From: Terriglobus roseus
Lineage (GTDB): Bacteria > Acidobacteriota > Terriglobia > Terriglobales > Acidobacteriaceae
Direction of reading: 5' to 3'
Assembly: GCF_900102185.1 (NCBI RefSeq)
Contig: NZ_LT629690.1
Coordinates: 4,402,001-4,466,000, forward strand
DNA: 64,000 nt
The stretch's first letter is position 1. Every line of letters begins with the position of its first letter. Below are positions 34,813 through 43,404 of the stretch, one piece after another. Under the pieces are notes generated by a model, which worked only from the letters and a program-made list of their open reading frames with translations, had not been told where the DNA came from and ran no database searches. The position numbers and the translations under genes were made by a program.

Positions 34813-36289
34813 CGCCCACTCCATTGCTACCATCTCCGCTGGTATGGCTGCGCTTCCACCACTCGCGGAAGCTCTGCTTCGGTAATGCGCGCAGGTCGCG
34901 ATACTGCGTCCATCCTGCAGCCATGCCGGGCAGGTTCACCAGCTTGCCATCTTTCTCAAACAGACCTTGTCCTGTACGTGCAAGGCGCTGGGCAGCTTCG
35001 TATTGTTTCGGATGTTCGAAGAGATGCGCGGCCATCTTCATGCCCATACTCTCCTGCGAGAGCTTACCGGTGAGTGTGTTCTGATCCTGCGCAACGATCT
35101 TGCCACGCAGATGAATCAGCGTCTCCGGGATATTGATCTTCACCGGGCATACTTCATAGCACGCGCCGCATAGTGACGAAGCGTATGGCAGTGAACGCGA
35201 ATACTTCATGCCATTCAACTGAGGCGAAAGAATTGCGCCAATGGGGCCTGAGTATATCGAGCCATACGCATGGCCACCTGTCTCGCGATACACCGGGCAC
35301 TGGTTCAAACATGCGCCACAGCGGATGCAGTTCAGCGTCTCGCGTTCACGCACGTTAGCCATCATCCGTGTGCGGCCGTTGTCCAGCAGGATTACGTGAA
35401 ACTGCTGCGGTCCATCACCCTGCGTTACGCCCGTCCAGATGCTGTTGTACGGATTCATGCGCTCGCCCGTCGCAGAGCGCGGTAACAGTTGCAGGAACAC
35501 TTCCAGGTCATCGAACTTAGGGATCACCTTCTCAATGCCGATAAGTGTGATCAGCGTCTTCGGCATGGTGACGCACATGCGTCCATTGCCTTCGCTCTCA
35601 ACGACGCAGACGCCGCCAGTCTCTGCAATCGCAAAGTTCGCGCCGCTGATGCCAATGCCTACTTCTAAAAACTTCTTGCGCAGATAATGACGCGCTGCTC
35701 CTGTTAAATCTTCAGCCTCAGTGCCAAGTTCCGTGAGCCCCATGTTCTGCAGGAACAGTTCACGCACCTGATGGCGATTCTTGTGCAGCGCAGGAACAAC
35801 GATGTGCGATGGCTCATCCTTGCCCATCTGCACAATCATGTCGGCTAGATCGGTCTCCCACGGCGTGATGCCTTCGCGTTCCAGCGCGCGATTCATCCCG
35901 ATCTCGTCGGAGGTCATGGTCTTCACCTTGATGACCTCAGGATGCTCCACAGCCAGTCGCTCCGCTGCTTTGCGAATCAGGCGGATGGCGATGGTGTTCG
36001 CTTCATCGGCATCGCGCGCCCAGTGCACCTGCCCACCCGCACGAACGCAGTTGCGCTCAAACTCTTCCAGATAGTGCGGCAGGTGCAACAGTGTATGTGT
36101 CTTGATCGCATGCGCGGATGTGCGCAGATCCTGCCAGTCCGGCATCTCTTCCACGCGCAACGCACGTTTGTTGCGGATGACGTTGGTGGCATGGCGTACG
36201 TTGCGCCGTGTCTGGTCGTCCTGCAGCAACTCATGCGCAAGGATAGGGAATGCGGGTTTCTCCGCCGTGTGTCCTACGCGAACGCTCAT
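34805..36289 (-). CDS. lutB: Lactate utilization iron-sulfur protein LutB
   Basis: 494 residues from the ATG at 36289, which overlaps the lutA stop (ATGA) and is preceded by GGAAGGAG; the open frame begins at 36307. An N-terminal LUD domain contains HKNRHQVRELFLQNMG and SGANFAIAETGGVCVVESEGNG. Two 4Fe-4S motifs follow, CIRCGACLNQCPVY and CGACYEVCPVKI. Electrons from lactate would pass through these clusters to the respiratory chain. Confidence 0.96.
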   Translation of the reverse strand: MSVRVGHTAEKPAFPILAHELLQDDQTRRNVRHATNVIRNKRALRVEEMPDWQDLRTSAHAIKTHTLLHLPHYLEEFERNCVRAGGQVHWARDADEANTIAIRLIRKAAERLAVEHPEVIKVKTMTSDEIGMNRALEREGITPWETDLADMIVQMGKDEPSHIVVPALHKNRHQVRELFLQNMGLTELGTEAEDLTGAARHYLRKKFLEVGIGISGANFAIAETGGVCVVESEGNGRMCVTMPKTLITLIGIEKVIPKFDDLEVFLQLLPRSATGERMNPYNSIWTGVTQGDGPQQFHVILLDNGRTRMMANVRERETLNCIRCGACLNQCPVYRETGGHAYGSIYSGPIGAILSPQLNGMKYSRSLPYASSLCGACYEVCPVKINIPETLIHLRGKIVAQDQNTLTGKLSQESMGMKMAAHLFEHPKQYEAAQRLARTGQGLFEKDGKLVNLPGMAAGWTQYRDLRALPKQSFREWWKRSHTSGDGSNGVGDE

Positions 36290-37071
36290 GCGGTGGCTCC
36301 TTCCCATGCCAGTGCTTCAGCGGTCAACGGATTCTTGCGTGTGCTGTTCAAAATCTCTGCGAGATGGACTGGACGAATGCGGTCGTGCGAGTCCATCTCG
36401 CGATGTAGGCCACCGTCAATCTGCATCAGGCACGAGTTATCCAGCGCTGCGACAAACTCTGCATTCGATTTCTTCACGCAGCCGATCTTGTCCGCTAGCA
36501 TGGCTGAAGACACTTCCGCATTCTTCACAGCGAAGGTGCCGCCAAAACCGCAGCACTGATCGCTGCCTTCCATCGGCGTGTACTCAAGGCCTTCCACACC
36601 TTGCAATAAACGAATGGGACGATCTCCTACGTTGAGCAATCGCAGAGAGTGGCAGCTTGGGTGATAGGTCACACGATGCGGAAAATACGCGCCCACATCA
36701 GTCAGTCCCAGCTTGTCCGTAATCAGTTCACTGAACTCAAACACACGCGGCAGAAAGCTCTTCACGTCGCCCATCATGTGCAGGTCGTTCGCATCGTGCG
36801 CCATCAGTTCATAGTGGTCGCGCATCATGGCCACGCAGCTTGCGCTGGGAACAACGATGGTCTCCGCATCCAGAAACTCATGCAGCAGCTTTCGCACAAT
36901 GGGCAACGCCTCAGCGTGGTAGCCGGTGTTGTAGTGCATCTGGCCGCAGCAGGTCTGGCTGGTGGGAAAAACCACCTCGTGGCCCAGGCGCTCCAGCAGG
37001 TTGACCACGGCCATGCCCGTGCGTGGGAACAGCGTGTCGTTGTAGCAGGCAATGAACAAATGAATGCGCAA
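36286..37071 (-). CDS. lutA: Lactate utilization protein LutA (CCG domain)
   Basis: 261 residues. Two cysteine-rich CCG domains: CYNDTLFP...QTCCGQMHYNTG in the N-terminal half and HPSCHSLRLL...DQCCGFGGTFAVKN in the C-terminal half. They carry the CX(n)CCGX(n)CXXC-type ligands of heterodisulfide-reductase-like clusters. First gene of lutABC; a LacI-type palindrome lies 18 bp upstream of the ATG, where a bound repressor would block transcription. With RhaEW in the window making lactate, the pathway rhamnose to lactate to pyruvate is closed. Confidence 0.94.
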   Translation of the reverse strand: MRIHLFIACYNDTLFPRTGMAVVNLLERLGHEVVFPTSQTCCGQMHYNTGYHAEALPIVRKLLHEFLDAETIVVPSASCVAMMRDHYELMAHDANDLHMMGDVKSFLPRVFEFSELITDKLGLTDVGAYFPHRVTYHPSCHSLRLLNVGDRPIRLLQGVEGLEYTPMEGSDQCCGFGGTFAVKNAEVSSAMLADKIGCVKKSNAEFVAALDNSCLMQIDGGLHREMDSHDRIRPVHLAEILNSTRKNPLTAEALAWEGATA

Positions 37072-37089
37072 GGCAGTTTTTCCCTGATA

Positions 37090-37101
37090 TGAAACGATTC
37101 A
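37090..37101. promoter_or_regulatory. LacI-type operator candidate upstream of lutA
   Basis: TGAAACGATTCA is almost self-complementary about CG (10 of 12 positions) and differs by one base from the site upstream of rhaEW. It sits 18 bp before the lutA start and 150 bp before the divergent glycosidase gene. Confidence 0.65.
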
Positions 37102-37251
37102 GTCCGAACAGAATCTTTCACCAGCCATGCTACTACCGGAGTGTGTCAGGCGGCTACGGCCTCCCGTTTGCAACTTGCGCACACCTGAGAGGCACGTTAG
37201 GCTCATGGCGTTTCATGGACACGGTATTTGCTTGCAGCGAAGGAGAGATGG

Positions 37252-38754
37252 ATGCGTATCCACCACTGGATTTCTGTTTTGGCCGTCAGCCTTGGAGCCA
37301 TTCCTTTGCTTGCAAACGCGCAACAACTGCCTGCAGCCCCGGCAGTACGTGTGGATTGGGCGAAGACAGTTTCCGTGTCGCGCGCCACGCCAACACTGCA
37401 AGTGGTTGTGAATCCACAACTGCTACGCGGCGCAAAGCTGCACGATGGCTCCTTTGCCGCATTGAAGCTGCTCGGCGCGGATTACGTGCGTTATGTTCCG
37501 TGGCTTCCTTATCCCAGGCAGGCGGTGGCCGAGCTTGATCCGCCTACGAAGGAACGGACAAGCTGGGATTTTCAGTACATTGACCCCACGCTGGATGACT
37601 TTATGCAGGCCACCGCAGGGCATAGCGTCATGCTGAACTTCAGCACCATGCCTGCATGGATGTGGAAGACGGACAAACCCGTGACGTACCCGGCTGATCC
37701 CAACCAGGTTTTCTGGGGCTACACGCAGGGAACGGAGATCGTTGACCCCACCTACAAACAGGCTGCGGATTACTACGTGCGCCTTTTGAGCTGGTACACC
37801 AAAGGTGGCCTTACCGACGAGAACGGTAAATGGCACGCCAGCGGCCACCACTACAAAGTGGCCTATTGGGAGCTGCTGAACGAAGTTGAATCCGAACACC
37901 ACTGGACACCCGAGGAATACACCAAGTTCTTCGATGTTGTGACAGAGGCCATGCGCAAGGTGCAGCCCGACCTCAAATTCGTGGCGATTGCAGCTTCCGC
38001 GCCTCGCGAAGACGGCCCTATGTGGGAGTACTTTCTGAATCCCAAGAACCACAAGCCCGGCTCAACGGTGGACTTCATTAGCTACCACTTTTACGCCACA
38101 CCACCCAAGGGCGAGCCGATTGCGGCCATGCAATATACATTCTTCGATCAAGCCGATGGTTTTCTAACTGGTGTGCGGTTCATTGAGCAGATCAAGCATC
38201 GCATGATGCCCGATACCAAGAGCGATCTGAACGAACTCGGCGTGATCCTGCCCACGGACGACGATAGCAATCAGGGGCGTGGCAGTGTTCCGGAGCCCGA
38301 AGGCTACTGGAACCTTGCATCCGCGCTCTATGCGCATCTCTACATAAAACTGGCGCAGCTGGGCATTGATGTTGTGGGCGAATCGCAACTTGTGGGATAC
38401 CCCACGCAATATCCCTCGGTCAGCATGATGGACTACAACACGGCGCAGCCAAACGCGCGGTTCTGGACGCTGAAGCTGTTGCATGACAACTTTGGCCCAG
38501 GTGACAAACTTGTTGCTAATACCAGCCCAGGTAACAACATGACTGCGCAGGCATTCGTGACTCCACGCGGTAAGAAGATTCTGGTGCTGAACAGACGCGC
38601 TGTTGCTCAGACCTTCAAGCTCGGCACGAATACTGCAAAATCCGTCACATACGTTGCACCCAGCACAGGCGACAATCCACCTGCGACGAAGGCTGTTGGC
38701 GGCAAAGAAATTGAACTAGAACCATTTGAAGTAGCCGTTATCGATGTGCAGTAA
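37252..38754 (+). CDS. Secreted clan GH-A-like glycosidase
   Basis: 500 residues from the ATG at 37252, with AAGGAGAG upstream; the longer frame from 37228 has no such site. A signal peptide ends near LLANAQ. The catalytic domain shows YWELLNEVESEHHW (Glu211, likely acid/base) and SDLNELGVILP (Glu328, possible nucleophile), and ISYHFYAT before the second. This matches GH39-like or related GH-A enzymes; the exact family is not certain. A short C-terminal beta region follows. It is divergent from lutABC and only 29 bp upstream of an SDR gene, likely co-transcribed. Confidence 0.8.
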   Translation: MRIHHWISVLAVSLGAIPLLANAQQLPAAPAVRVDWAKTVSVSRATPTLQVVVNPQLLRGAKLHDGSFAALKLLGADYVRYVPWLPYPRQAVAELDPPTKERTSWDFQYIDPTLDDFMQATAGHSVMLNFSTMPAWMWKTDKPVTYPADPNQVFWGYTQGTEIVDPTYKQAADYYVRLLSWYTKGGLTDENGKWHASGHHYKVAYWELLNEVESEHHWTPEEYTKFFDVVTEAMRKVQPDLKFVAIAASAPREDGPMWEYFLNPKNHKPGSTVDFISYHFYATPPKGEPIAAMQYTFFDQADGFLTGVRFIEQIKHRMMPDTKSDLNELGVILPTDDDSNQGRGSVPEPEGYWNLASALYAHLYIKLAQLGIDVVGESQLVGYPTQYPSVSMMDYNTAQPNARFWTLKLLHDNFGPGDKLVANTSPGNNMTAQAFVTPRGKKILVLNRRAVAQTFKLGTNTAKSVTYVAPSTGDNPPATKAVGGKEIELEPFEVAVIDVQ

Positions 38755-38783
38755 TAACATTCGCTTCCTTAGAATGGACGGCA

Positions 38784-39557
38784 ATGGAAACTGCTACGCT
38801 CGCCATCTATCCAAGTCTTCGTAACCGCTCTGTCATTGTGTCCGGTGGTGCCAGCGGCATTGGTGAAAGCATTGTGGAGGCATTCGCTGCACAAGGAGCA
38901 CGTGTAGCGTTCCTGGATATTCAGGATGAGGCGGGGCACGCACTCATCGAACGTATTGTTTCCGCAGGTCACGCGAAGCCCACGTACTATCACTGCGATC
39001 TCTCAGACATCGCAGCACTACGCAGCGTCGCCACGCAGATTGAGCAAGCACACGGCACCGTAGATGTGCTGGTGAACAACGCAGGAAACGATACTCGCCA
39101 CCGCATTGAAGACGTCACCCCTGAGATGTGGGACGCAGCCATGCAGGTGAACCTGCGGCACCAGTTCTTCCTGTCGCAGGCAGTGTTGCCGTCCATGCAG
39201 CATCAGAAGCGCGGATCGATCATCAATCTCAGTTCCATCTCATGGATGATTCCATCCACTGGCCTGCCCGCGTACGTTACGGCAAAGGCTGCGATCGTTG
39301 GCTTAACGCGGACTCTGGCGCATGAGGTGGGCAAGGACAACATCCGCGTGAATGCCGTGCTGCCCGGAGCGATCCTTACGGAACGACAGAAGCGCCTGTG
39401 GATGACACCGGAATACACAGCAGAAGTCATGTCACGACAGGCTCTGAAACGTCATCTTTACGCGGATGACGTGGCGCGCACGGTGTTGTTCCTTGCGGCT
39501 GATGACAGCTCGGCCATCACCAACCAAAGCCTCGTTGTCGATGGTGGCTGGGTATAG
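38784..39557 (+). CDS. SDR sugar dehydrogenase, similar to Caulobacter-type D-xylose 1-dehydrogenase
   Basis: 257 residues. SDR motifs: SGGASGIGESIVEAF, VNNAGNDTRHRIEDVT, catalytic Ser with YVTAKAAIVG. The stretches YPSLRNRSVIVSGG, NNAGND-x-RH, VNLRH and ISW recall the D-xylose dehydrogenase XylB of Caulobacter crescentus from memory. The gene follows a glycosidase by 29 bp. If it oxidises xylose, a Weimberg/Dahms-type path would be needed; no xylonate dehydratase is in the window. Other pentoses or deoxy sugars remain possible. Confidence 0.75.
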   Translation: METATLAIYPSLRNRSVIVSGGASGIGESIVEAFAAQGARVAFLDIQDEAGHALIERIVSAGHAKPTYYHCDLSDIAALRSVATQIEQAHGTVDVLVNNAGNDTRHRIEDVTPEMWDAAMQVNLRHQFFLSQAVLPSMQHQKRGSIINLSSISWMIPSTGLPAYVTAKAAIVGLTRTLAHEVGKDNIRVNAVLPGAILTERQKRLWMTPEYTAEVMSRQALKRHLYADDVARTVLFLAADDSSAITNQSLVVDGGWV

Positions 39558-39576
39558 CTAGACTCCCAGCTATACC
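39551..39576. terminator. Hairpin between convergent SDR and redoxin genes
   Basis: GGTATAGCT (39551-39559) and AGCTATACC (39568-39576) form a perfect 9-bp stem overlapping the SDR stop codon; a second small GC stem follows. There is no clear U-run, so termination is uncertain. Confidence 0.45.
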
Positions 39577-39594
39577 TCGCAACCGAGGCTGCCT

Positions 39595-40686
39595 TCATCC
39601 AAAGGTGAATGAGAACGCCTGTACGCCAGGGTCAAGAAACTCAATCGCAAAGGTGTGATCAGACAGCGCCCCAGTTTGGCGGATGAGTTGGTACAGCCGG
39701 TGTTCCGTCACCATTCCGTTACCTTGAGCGTCCGTATCCACACCATGGTTTGCACCCAAAGGCTTGCCATCCATCGTTACGCGATAGCGAACAGGCTTGC
39801 CATTAGCACCAGGGCCAAGAACAAGATGCAGATCGCGCGCATGGAAACGGAAGACAATCTTCCCGCCTGCCGCGTTTAGCGATGCCTGCTGGCCATGATC
39901 GGTCCACGAGCCCACCAAACCCCAATCATTCAATTGCAACTTGCCGGGTTCGGCATACAGATGGTCAGTGTCGTGCTTGATGCCGCCGGGTGACACAAAA
40001 TGAGCAGCGCGGGCATATCCAACGTAGGTCTCAGGCGATCCGATGTCACCCATGTTCGCAGCGGCTTGCACGCCCTGCCCATGCACATTCGCAATGCCAG
40101 AGGGCATTGACTTCGCATTTGCTTCTTTCAGCAGTTGTTGTATCCAGCGTTCTGACTGGTCGTACTCGCCTTCGCCAAAGTGTTCGAAGCGAACCTTGCC
40201 CTTCGCATCAATGAAGTAATGCGCCGGCCAATATTGGTTGTGGAACGCGGTCCAGATGGCGTAGTTGCTATCGACGGCAACGGGATAGGTAATGCCGAAC
40301 TTCTGCACTGCCTTTTCAACATTGGGCTGCAGCTTCTCCACGTCGAACTCTGGGCTGTGCACGCCGATCACAACCAGGCCGCTGTCTTTATATTTGTCTG
40401 CCCAGGCGCGGATGTACGGCACGGCACGGATGCAGTTGATGCAGGAGTAGTCCCAGAAATCGACAAGGACGACTTTGCCTTTAAGGTCATTCGCGGTCAG
40501 TGGCTTAGAGTTGATCCATCCTGTGGATTTCGCAAGCGAAGGAAGCGGCATGCTGCCCACAATGCTGGGAGCGTCCAGCTCCTGCGCATGTGCCGTTGTG
40601 AACGCGGGAAATGTACTCGCCATCAACATAAGGGCAGCACTCACAACTCCAAGGCGTAACTTGCTCCGCAGCGAAGAACTTAACAT
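39595..40686 (-). CDS. Exported thioredoxin-like redoxin with C-terminal beta domain (DipZ-like)
   Basis: 363 residues. A signal peptide (VSAALMLMASTFPAFTTAHA) is followed by a thioredoxin fold with the redox pair Cys82 and Cys85 in YSCINC. A C-terminal beta domain (about residues 225-363) resembles the extra domain of DipZ/CcdA-fused thioredoxins. Unlike true DipZ, no membrane electron-transfer domain is attached. It probably works in disulfide chemistry in the periplasm. The minus-strand promoter area carries an inverted repeat at 40703-40742. Confidence 0.85.
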   Translation of the reverse strand: MLSSSLRSKLRLGVVSAALMLMASTFPAFTTAHAQELDAPSIVGSMPLPSLAKSTGWINSKPLTANDLKGKVVLVDFWDYSCINCIRAVPYIRAWADKYKDSGLVVIGVHSPEFDVEKLQPNVEKAVQKFGITYPVAVDSNYAIWTAFHNQYWPAHYFIDAKGKVRFEHFGEGEYDQSERWIQQLLKEANAKSMPSGIANVHGQGVQAAANMGDIGSPETYVGYARAAHFVSPGGIKHDTDHLYAEPGKLQLNDWGLVGSWTDHGQQASLNAAGGKIVFRFHARDLHLVLGPGANGKPVRYRVTMDGKPLGANHGVDTDAQGNGMVTEHRLYQLIRQTGALSDHTFAIEFLDPGVQAFSFTFG

Positions 40687-40702
40687 TGGCCTTCATCCTT
40701 CC

Positions 40703-40742
40703 ATCGGACACGCTAATCCCGGCGAGGTCCTGGGTGTCCGAT
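40703..40742. repeat. Inverted repeat upstream of the redoxin gene
   Basis: ATCGGACAC (40703-40711) and GTGTCCGAT (40734-40742) are exact reverse complements 22 nt apart, starting 17 bp before the redoxin ATG. Either a leader hairpin or two halves of an operator. Confidence 0.5.
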
Positions 40743-40815
40743 CCATCTAGTAGACAGCTTTGGGCAGCAAAAAGTTACAGAGTTCCTCGCAGCGCAGCAA
40801 AAGCCGAGCGGCTCT

Positions 40816-41229
40816 TTACCGAAGTGTGCGGTCGGCTTCTCGAATCGGCATGTCGTTGATGCTGGCTTCACGCCGCTGCATGAGCCCTGATGGTGCAAAC
40901 TCCCACAACTCATTTCCGTAGCTACGAAACCATTGCCCGCTATCGTCGTGCCACTCGTAGTGAAACTTCACGGCCATCCGATTGTTCCGAAATCCCCAAA
41001 GCTCTTTCTTGAGTTTGTATCCAAGCTCGCGGTTCCACTTGCGCCGCAGAAACTCCACCACCGCCTGACGCCCGGTCAGAAATTCCGTGCGGTTTCTCCA
41101 CTGCGTGTCCTCGGTGTAGGCGGCAGCAACTCTTTCAGGATCGCGAGTATTCCAGAGATCTTCTGCAATCTGCACCTTCTGTGCAGCCAGGTCTGGATCT
41201 GTGAACGGCGGAACGATCAGTGTGCTCAT
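40816..41229 (-). CDS. DUF1348 / NTF2-like protein
   Basis: 137 residues. The pattern [37 protein letters not shown] and [24 protein letters not shown] is that of DUF1348, a small cone-shaped NTF2-like fold. Function unknown. AGGAGAG precedes the ATG. Divergent from the SRPBCC/ArsR pair. Confidence 0.88.
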   Translation of the reverse strand: MSTLIVPPFTDPDLAAQKVQIAEDLWNTRDPERVAAAYTEDTQWRNRTEFLTGRQAVVEFLRRKWNRELGYKLKKELWGFRNNRMAVKFHYEWHDDSGQWFRSYGNELWEFAPSGLMQRREASINDMPIREADRTLR

Positions 41230-41305
41230 ACTCTCTCCTGCGAAATGAGATGTCAGAGCAAGACAGAAGACGCATAAACGGTCGCGTTAATGCTTAAGTA
41301 GAAAC

Positions 41306-41355
41306 TTGACAATTCATTTCTCGTGTCGCGTAATAGTAAAGCAGTGACTTTACTA
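41306..41355 (+). promoter_or_regulatory. Promoter and ArsR-type operator of the SRPBCC-ArsR operon
   Basis: TTGACA at 41306-41311 is a good -35; TAATAG at 41331-41336 is a possible -10 with a 19-bp spacer. The perfect inverted repeat TAGTAAAG-N6-CTTTACTA (41334-41355) overlaps the -10, the usual layout for autorepression by an ArsR-family protein. GGAGGG before the ATG at 41373 is the ribosome site. Confidence 0.7.
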
Positions 41356-41372
41356 ATGCAGGAGGGTTTGAA

Positions 41373-41873
41373 ATGAATGATCGGACAATCACGCTTGGCA
41401 CGTTCACCATTGAGAGGCACTATCCACATCTGCCGGAAAAGGTATTCGATGCATTTCGAGATCCAATAAAGAAGCGGCGTTGGATGGGAGGCGAGGGCGA
41501 TCCGAATTCCGCGGCTCGCAAACATCACGGACAGGACTTTGAAATCGTCAGCTTTGAGATGAATTTCAAAGTGGATGAGTTCGAGCGGTGGACCTTCCGC
41601 GTTCCTGGCGGCGAGTTGATGCGCAACGACACCCGCTATCACCGGATCATTCCCAATCACAGCATCGTCTTCGTCTACACGATGGATTGTGGCGAACATC
41701 GCATGTCATCTTCGCAGAACACCGTCGAATTTATTCGAGAAGGACAGGGCACAAAGCTTGTATTCACTGAGCAGGGTGTTTATTTCGACGACCCAGAAGC
41801 TGGTCGCGGACGCGAAATAGGCACAAACGACATTCTCAACAAACTAGGTGAAGAATTGGATAGGAACGGCTAA
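41373..41873 (+). CDS. SRPBCC (AHSA1-like) protein
   Basis: 166 residues. START/Bet v1-like fold: IERHYPHLPEKVFDAFRDPIKKRRWM at the start, GGELMRNDTRYHRIIPNHSIVF in the middle and TVEFIREGQGTKLVFTEQGVYF with the Gly-rich turn at the end. AHSA1-domain proteins bind small hydrophobic ligands. It is followed without a gap by an ArsR regulator, a recurrent pair in which the regulator controls the SRPBCC gene. Confidence 0.88.
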   Translation: MNDRTITLGTFTIERHYPHLPEKVFDAFRDPIKKRRWMGGEGDPNSAARKHHGQDFEIVSFEMNFKVDEFERWTFRVPGGELMRNDTRYHRIIPNHSIVFVYTMDCGEHRMSSSQNTVEFIREGQGTKLVFTEQGVYFDDPEAGRGREIGTNDILNKLGEELDRNG

Positions 41874-42197
41874 ATGGGAACCGCACACGACTATGCTCGC
41901 GTCTTCAACGCGCTTGGCGATCCGACCCGGCGGGTCATCGTCGAACGCGTGAGTGAGGGGCCTGTTTCGGTCTCTGATCTTGCGAAGCCACTCAAGATGA
42001 CCCTTGCGGCGGTCGTTCAACACATTCAGGTGCTTGAGGCCAGCGGTCTTGTCCGCACCAGAAAAGTCGGTCGTGTGCGAACCTGCTCGCTCCGAGCGAA
42101 AGGATTTGCTCCAGCGACTGACTGGATGGCTGCACGTAAGTCTCTCTGGGAGAAGAAGCTCGATCGATTGGGAGCACTTCTTGATGAAGAGGAATAA
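41874..42197 (+). CDS. ArsR-family transcriptional regulator
   Basis: 107 residues, starting directly after the SRPBCC stop (TAAATG). Winged helix with FNALGDPTRRVIVERVSEGPVSVSDLAKPLKM, recognition helix AAVVQHIQVLEASGLVRTRKVGRVRTCSL. No metal-binding cysteine motif is present, so it belongs to the ligand-free or non-metal group usually paired with AHSA1 proteins. The probable operator is at 41334-41355. Confidence 0.9.
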   Translation: MGTAHDYARVFNALGDPTRRVIVERVSEGPVSVSDLAKPLKMTLAAVVQHIQVLEASGLVRTRKVGRVRTCSLRAKGFAPATDWMAARKSLWEKKLDRLGALLDEEE

Positions 42198-42201
42198 AGA
42201 A

Positions 42202-42251
42202 AAGGCGCATCGAGCCACATGCGAAATCGCGGTTGTGGCTCGATGCGCCTT
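42202..42251. terminator. Strong bidirectional hairpin between arsR-type and FAH genes
   Basis: An 18-bp perfect stem, AAGGCGCATCGAGCCACA (42202-42219) with TGTGGCTCGATGCGCCTT (42234-42251), and a 14-nt loop. Short A/T-rich ends on each side. The flanking genes converge. Confidence 0.8.
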
Positions 42252-42286
42252 CTCTGTGTCCTCAAGCGCTGTCGGTCTCGAATCGA

Positions 42287-43135
42287 CTACGCGCTGTAAG
42301 CCGAGACCTTCTGGGTCTGCGTTCCCAGACCTTCAATGCCCAGCTTCACCACTTGTCCGGGCTTCAGATACACCGGCGGCTTCTGCCCCAGGCCTACTCC
42401 AGGAGGCGTGCCGGTGGAGATGATGTCGCCGGGCTGCAGGCTCATGAACTTGCTCAGGTAGCTGACGAGATGGGCAACACCGTAGACCATCGTCTTCGTT
42501 GATCCATCCTGATAGCGGTGGCCGTCCACTTCGAGCCACATCTTCAGGTTTTGCGGATCGGGCACTTCGTCCTTCGTCACTAGCCATGGACCGATAGGGC
42601 CAAAAGTATCGGCGCTCTTGCCCTTTACCCACTGGCCGGTGCCTTCAAGTTGGAAAGCGCGCTCGGAAAGATCGTTGATCACGCAGTAGCCGGCGACGTA
42701 GTCCAGAGCATCTGCTTCCGAGACGTAGCGGGCTTCGCGGCCAATGACCACACCCAGCTCTACTTCCCAGTCGGTTTTCTCCGAATCCTTCGGGATGACG
42801 ATGCCGTCGTTGGGGCCGCAGATGGACGATGTGGCCTTCATGAACAGCACGGGCTCCTTGGGCACTTCCATGCCCGATTCGGCGGCGTGGTCGGCGTAAT
42901 TCAGGCCGATGCACAGGAACTTGCCCACGCGCCCCACACAGGCACCCATGCGGGTTCCAGCCGCAACGGCGGGCAGACGATTCAGATCCAGCGAGGCCAG
43001 CTCCGCCAACGCCTCAGGGCGCAGCGTATCGCCAGCAATATCCGGCACAATGCCGGTCAGATCACGCACGGTTCCATCCGGAGCCACAATGCCGGGATGC
43101 TCATGTCCCGGACGGCCATAACGAACAAGTTTCAT
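42287..43135 (-). CDS. Fumarylacetoacetate hydrolase family protein (diketo-deoxy-sugar-acid hydrolase type)
   Basis: 282 residues. The FAH fold is clear: FLCIGLNYADHAAESGMEVP, PVLFMKATSSICGPNDGIVIP, DWEVELGVVIGREAR with the metal-binding Glu pair, and PGDIISTGTPPGVGLG. Related proteins are annotated as L-2,4-diketo-3-deoxyrhamnonate hydrolase or ureidoglycolate lyase. It is divergent from rhaEW across 270 bp with a LacI-type site between them, which fits a role in deoxy-sugar acid breakdown; other diketo acids are possible. Confidence 0.82.
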   Translation of the reverse strand: MKLVRYGRPGHEHPGIVAPDGTVRDLTGIVPDIAGDTLRPEALAELASLDLNRLPAVAAGTRMGACVGRVGKFLCIGLNYADHAAESGMEVPKEPVLFMKATSSICGPNDGIVIPKDSEKTDWEVELGVVIGREARYVSEADALDYVAGYCVINDLSERAFQLEGTGQWVKGKSADTFGPIGPWLVTKDEVPDPQNLKMWLEVDGHRYQDGSTKTMVYGVAHLVSYLSKFMSLQPGDIISTGTPPGVGLGQKPPVYLKPGQVVKLGIEGLGTQTQKVSAYSA

Positions 43136-43261
43136 GGTCGGTCAGCTTTCCTCTGCCAACCAATGTACTTTGCGACGGCATGGCCTTGCTCACTGGCACC
43201 ATGAAAGCGCAGGGAATTTGTCCGGCCACTCGGACGCGCGGCAGAATTTTGCGCGTAGAAT

Positions 43262-43273
43262 TGAGACGATTCA
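43262..43273. promoter_or_regulatory. LacI-type operator candidate between the FAH gene and rhaEW
   Basis: TGAGACGATTCA; one base different from 37090-37101, and on the other strand (TGAATCGTCTCA) one base different from 24121-24132. It is about 130 bp from the start of each divergent gene. Confidence 0.65.
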
Positions 43274-43404
43274 AAATTCACACCGCGACCGTGGCCAACT
43301 CCACTTTCGCTGTGCGATGATGCGGCGTCCGCGGACTTTTGGGTAAAGACGGCGTGGCCTTCTTTGCCGGTCTGACGGCGCATGGAATGTTGAGAAGGGA
43401 CCTC

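Noticed and set aside
37210-37225. Half-match to the rha/lut LacI motif (GGCGTTTCATGG)
   Set aside because: Only the right half fits; the left half has no TGA.
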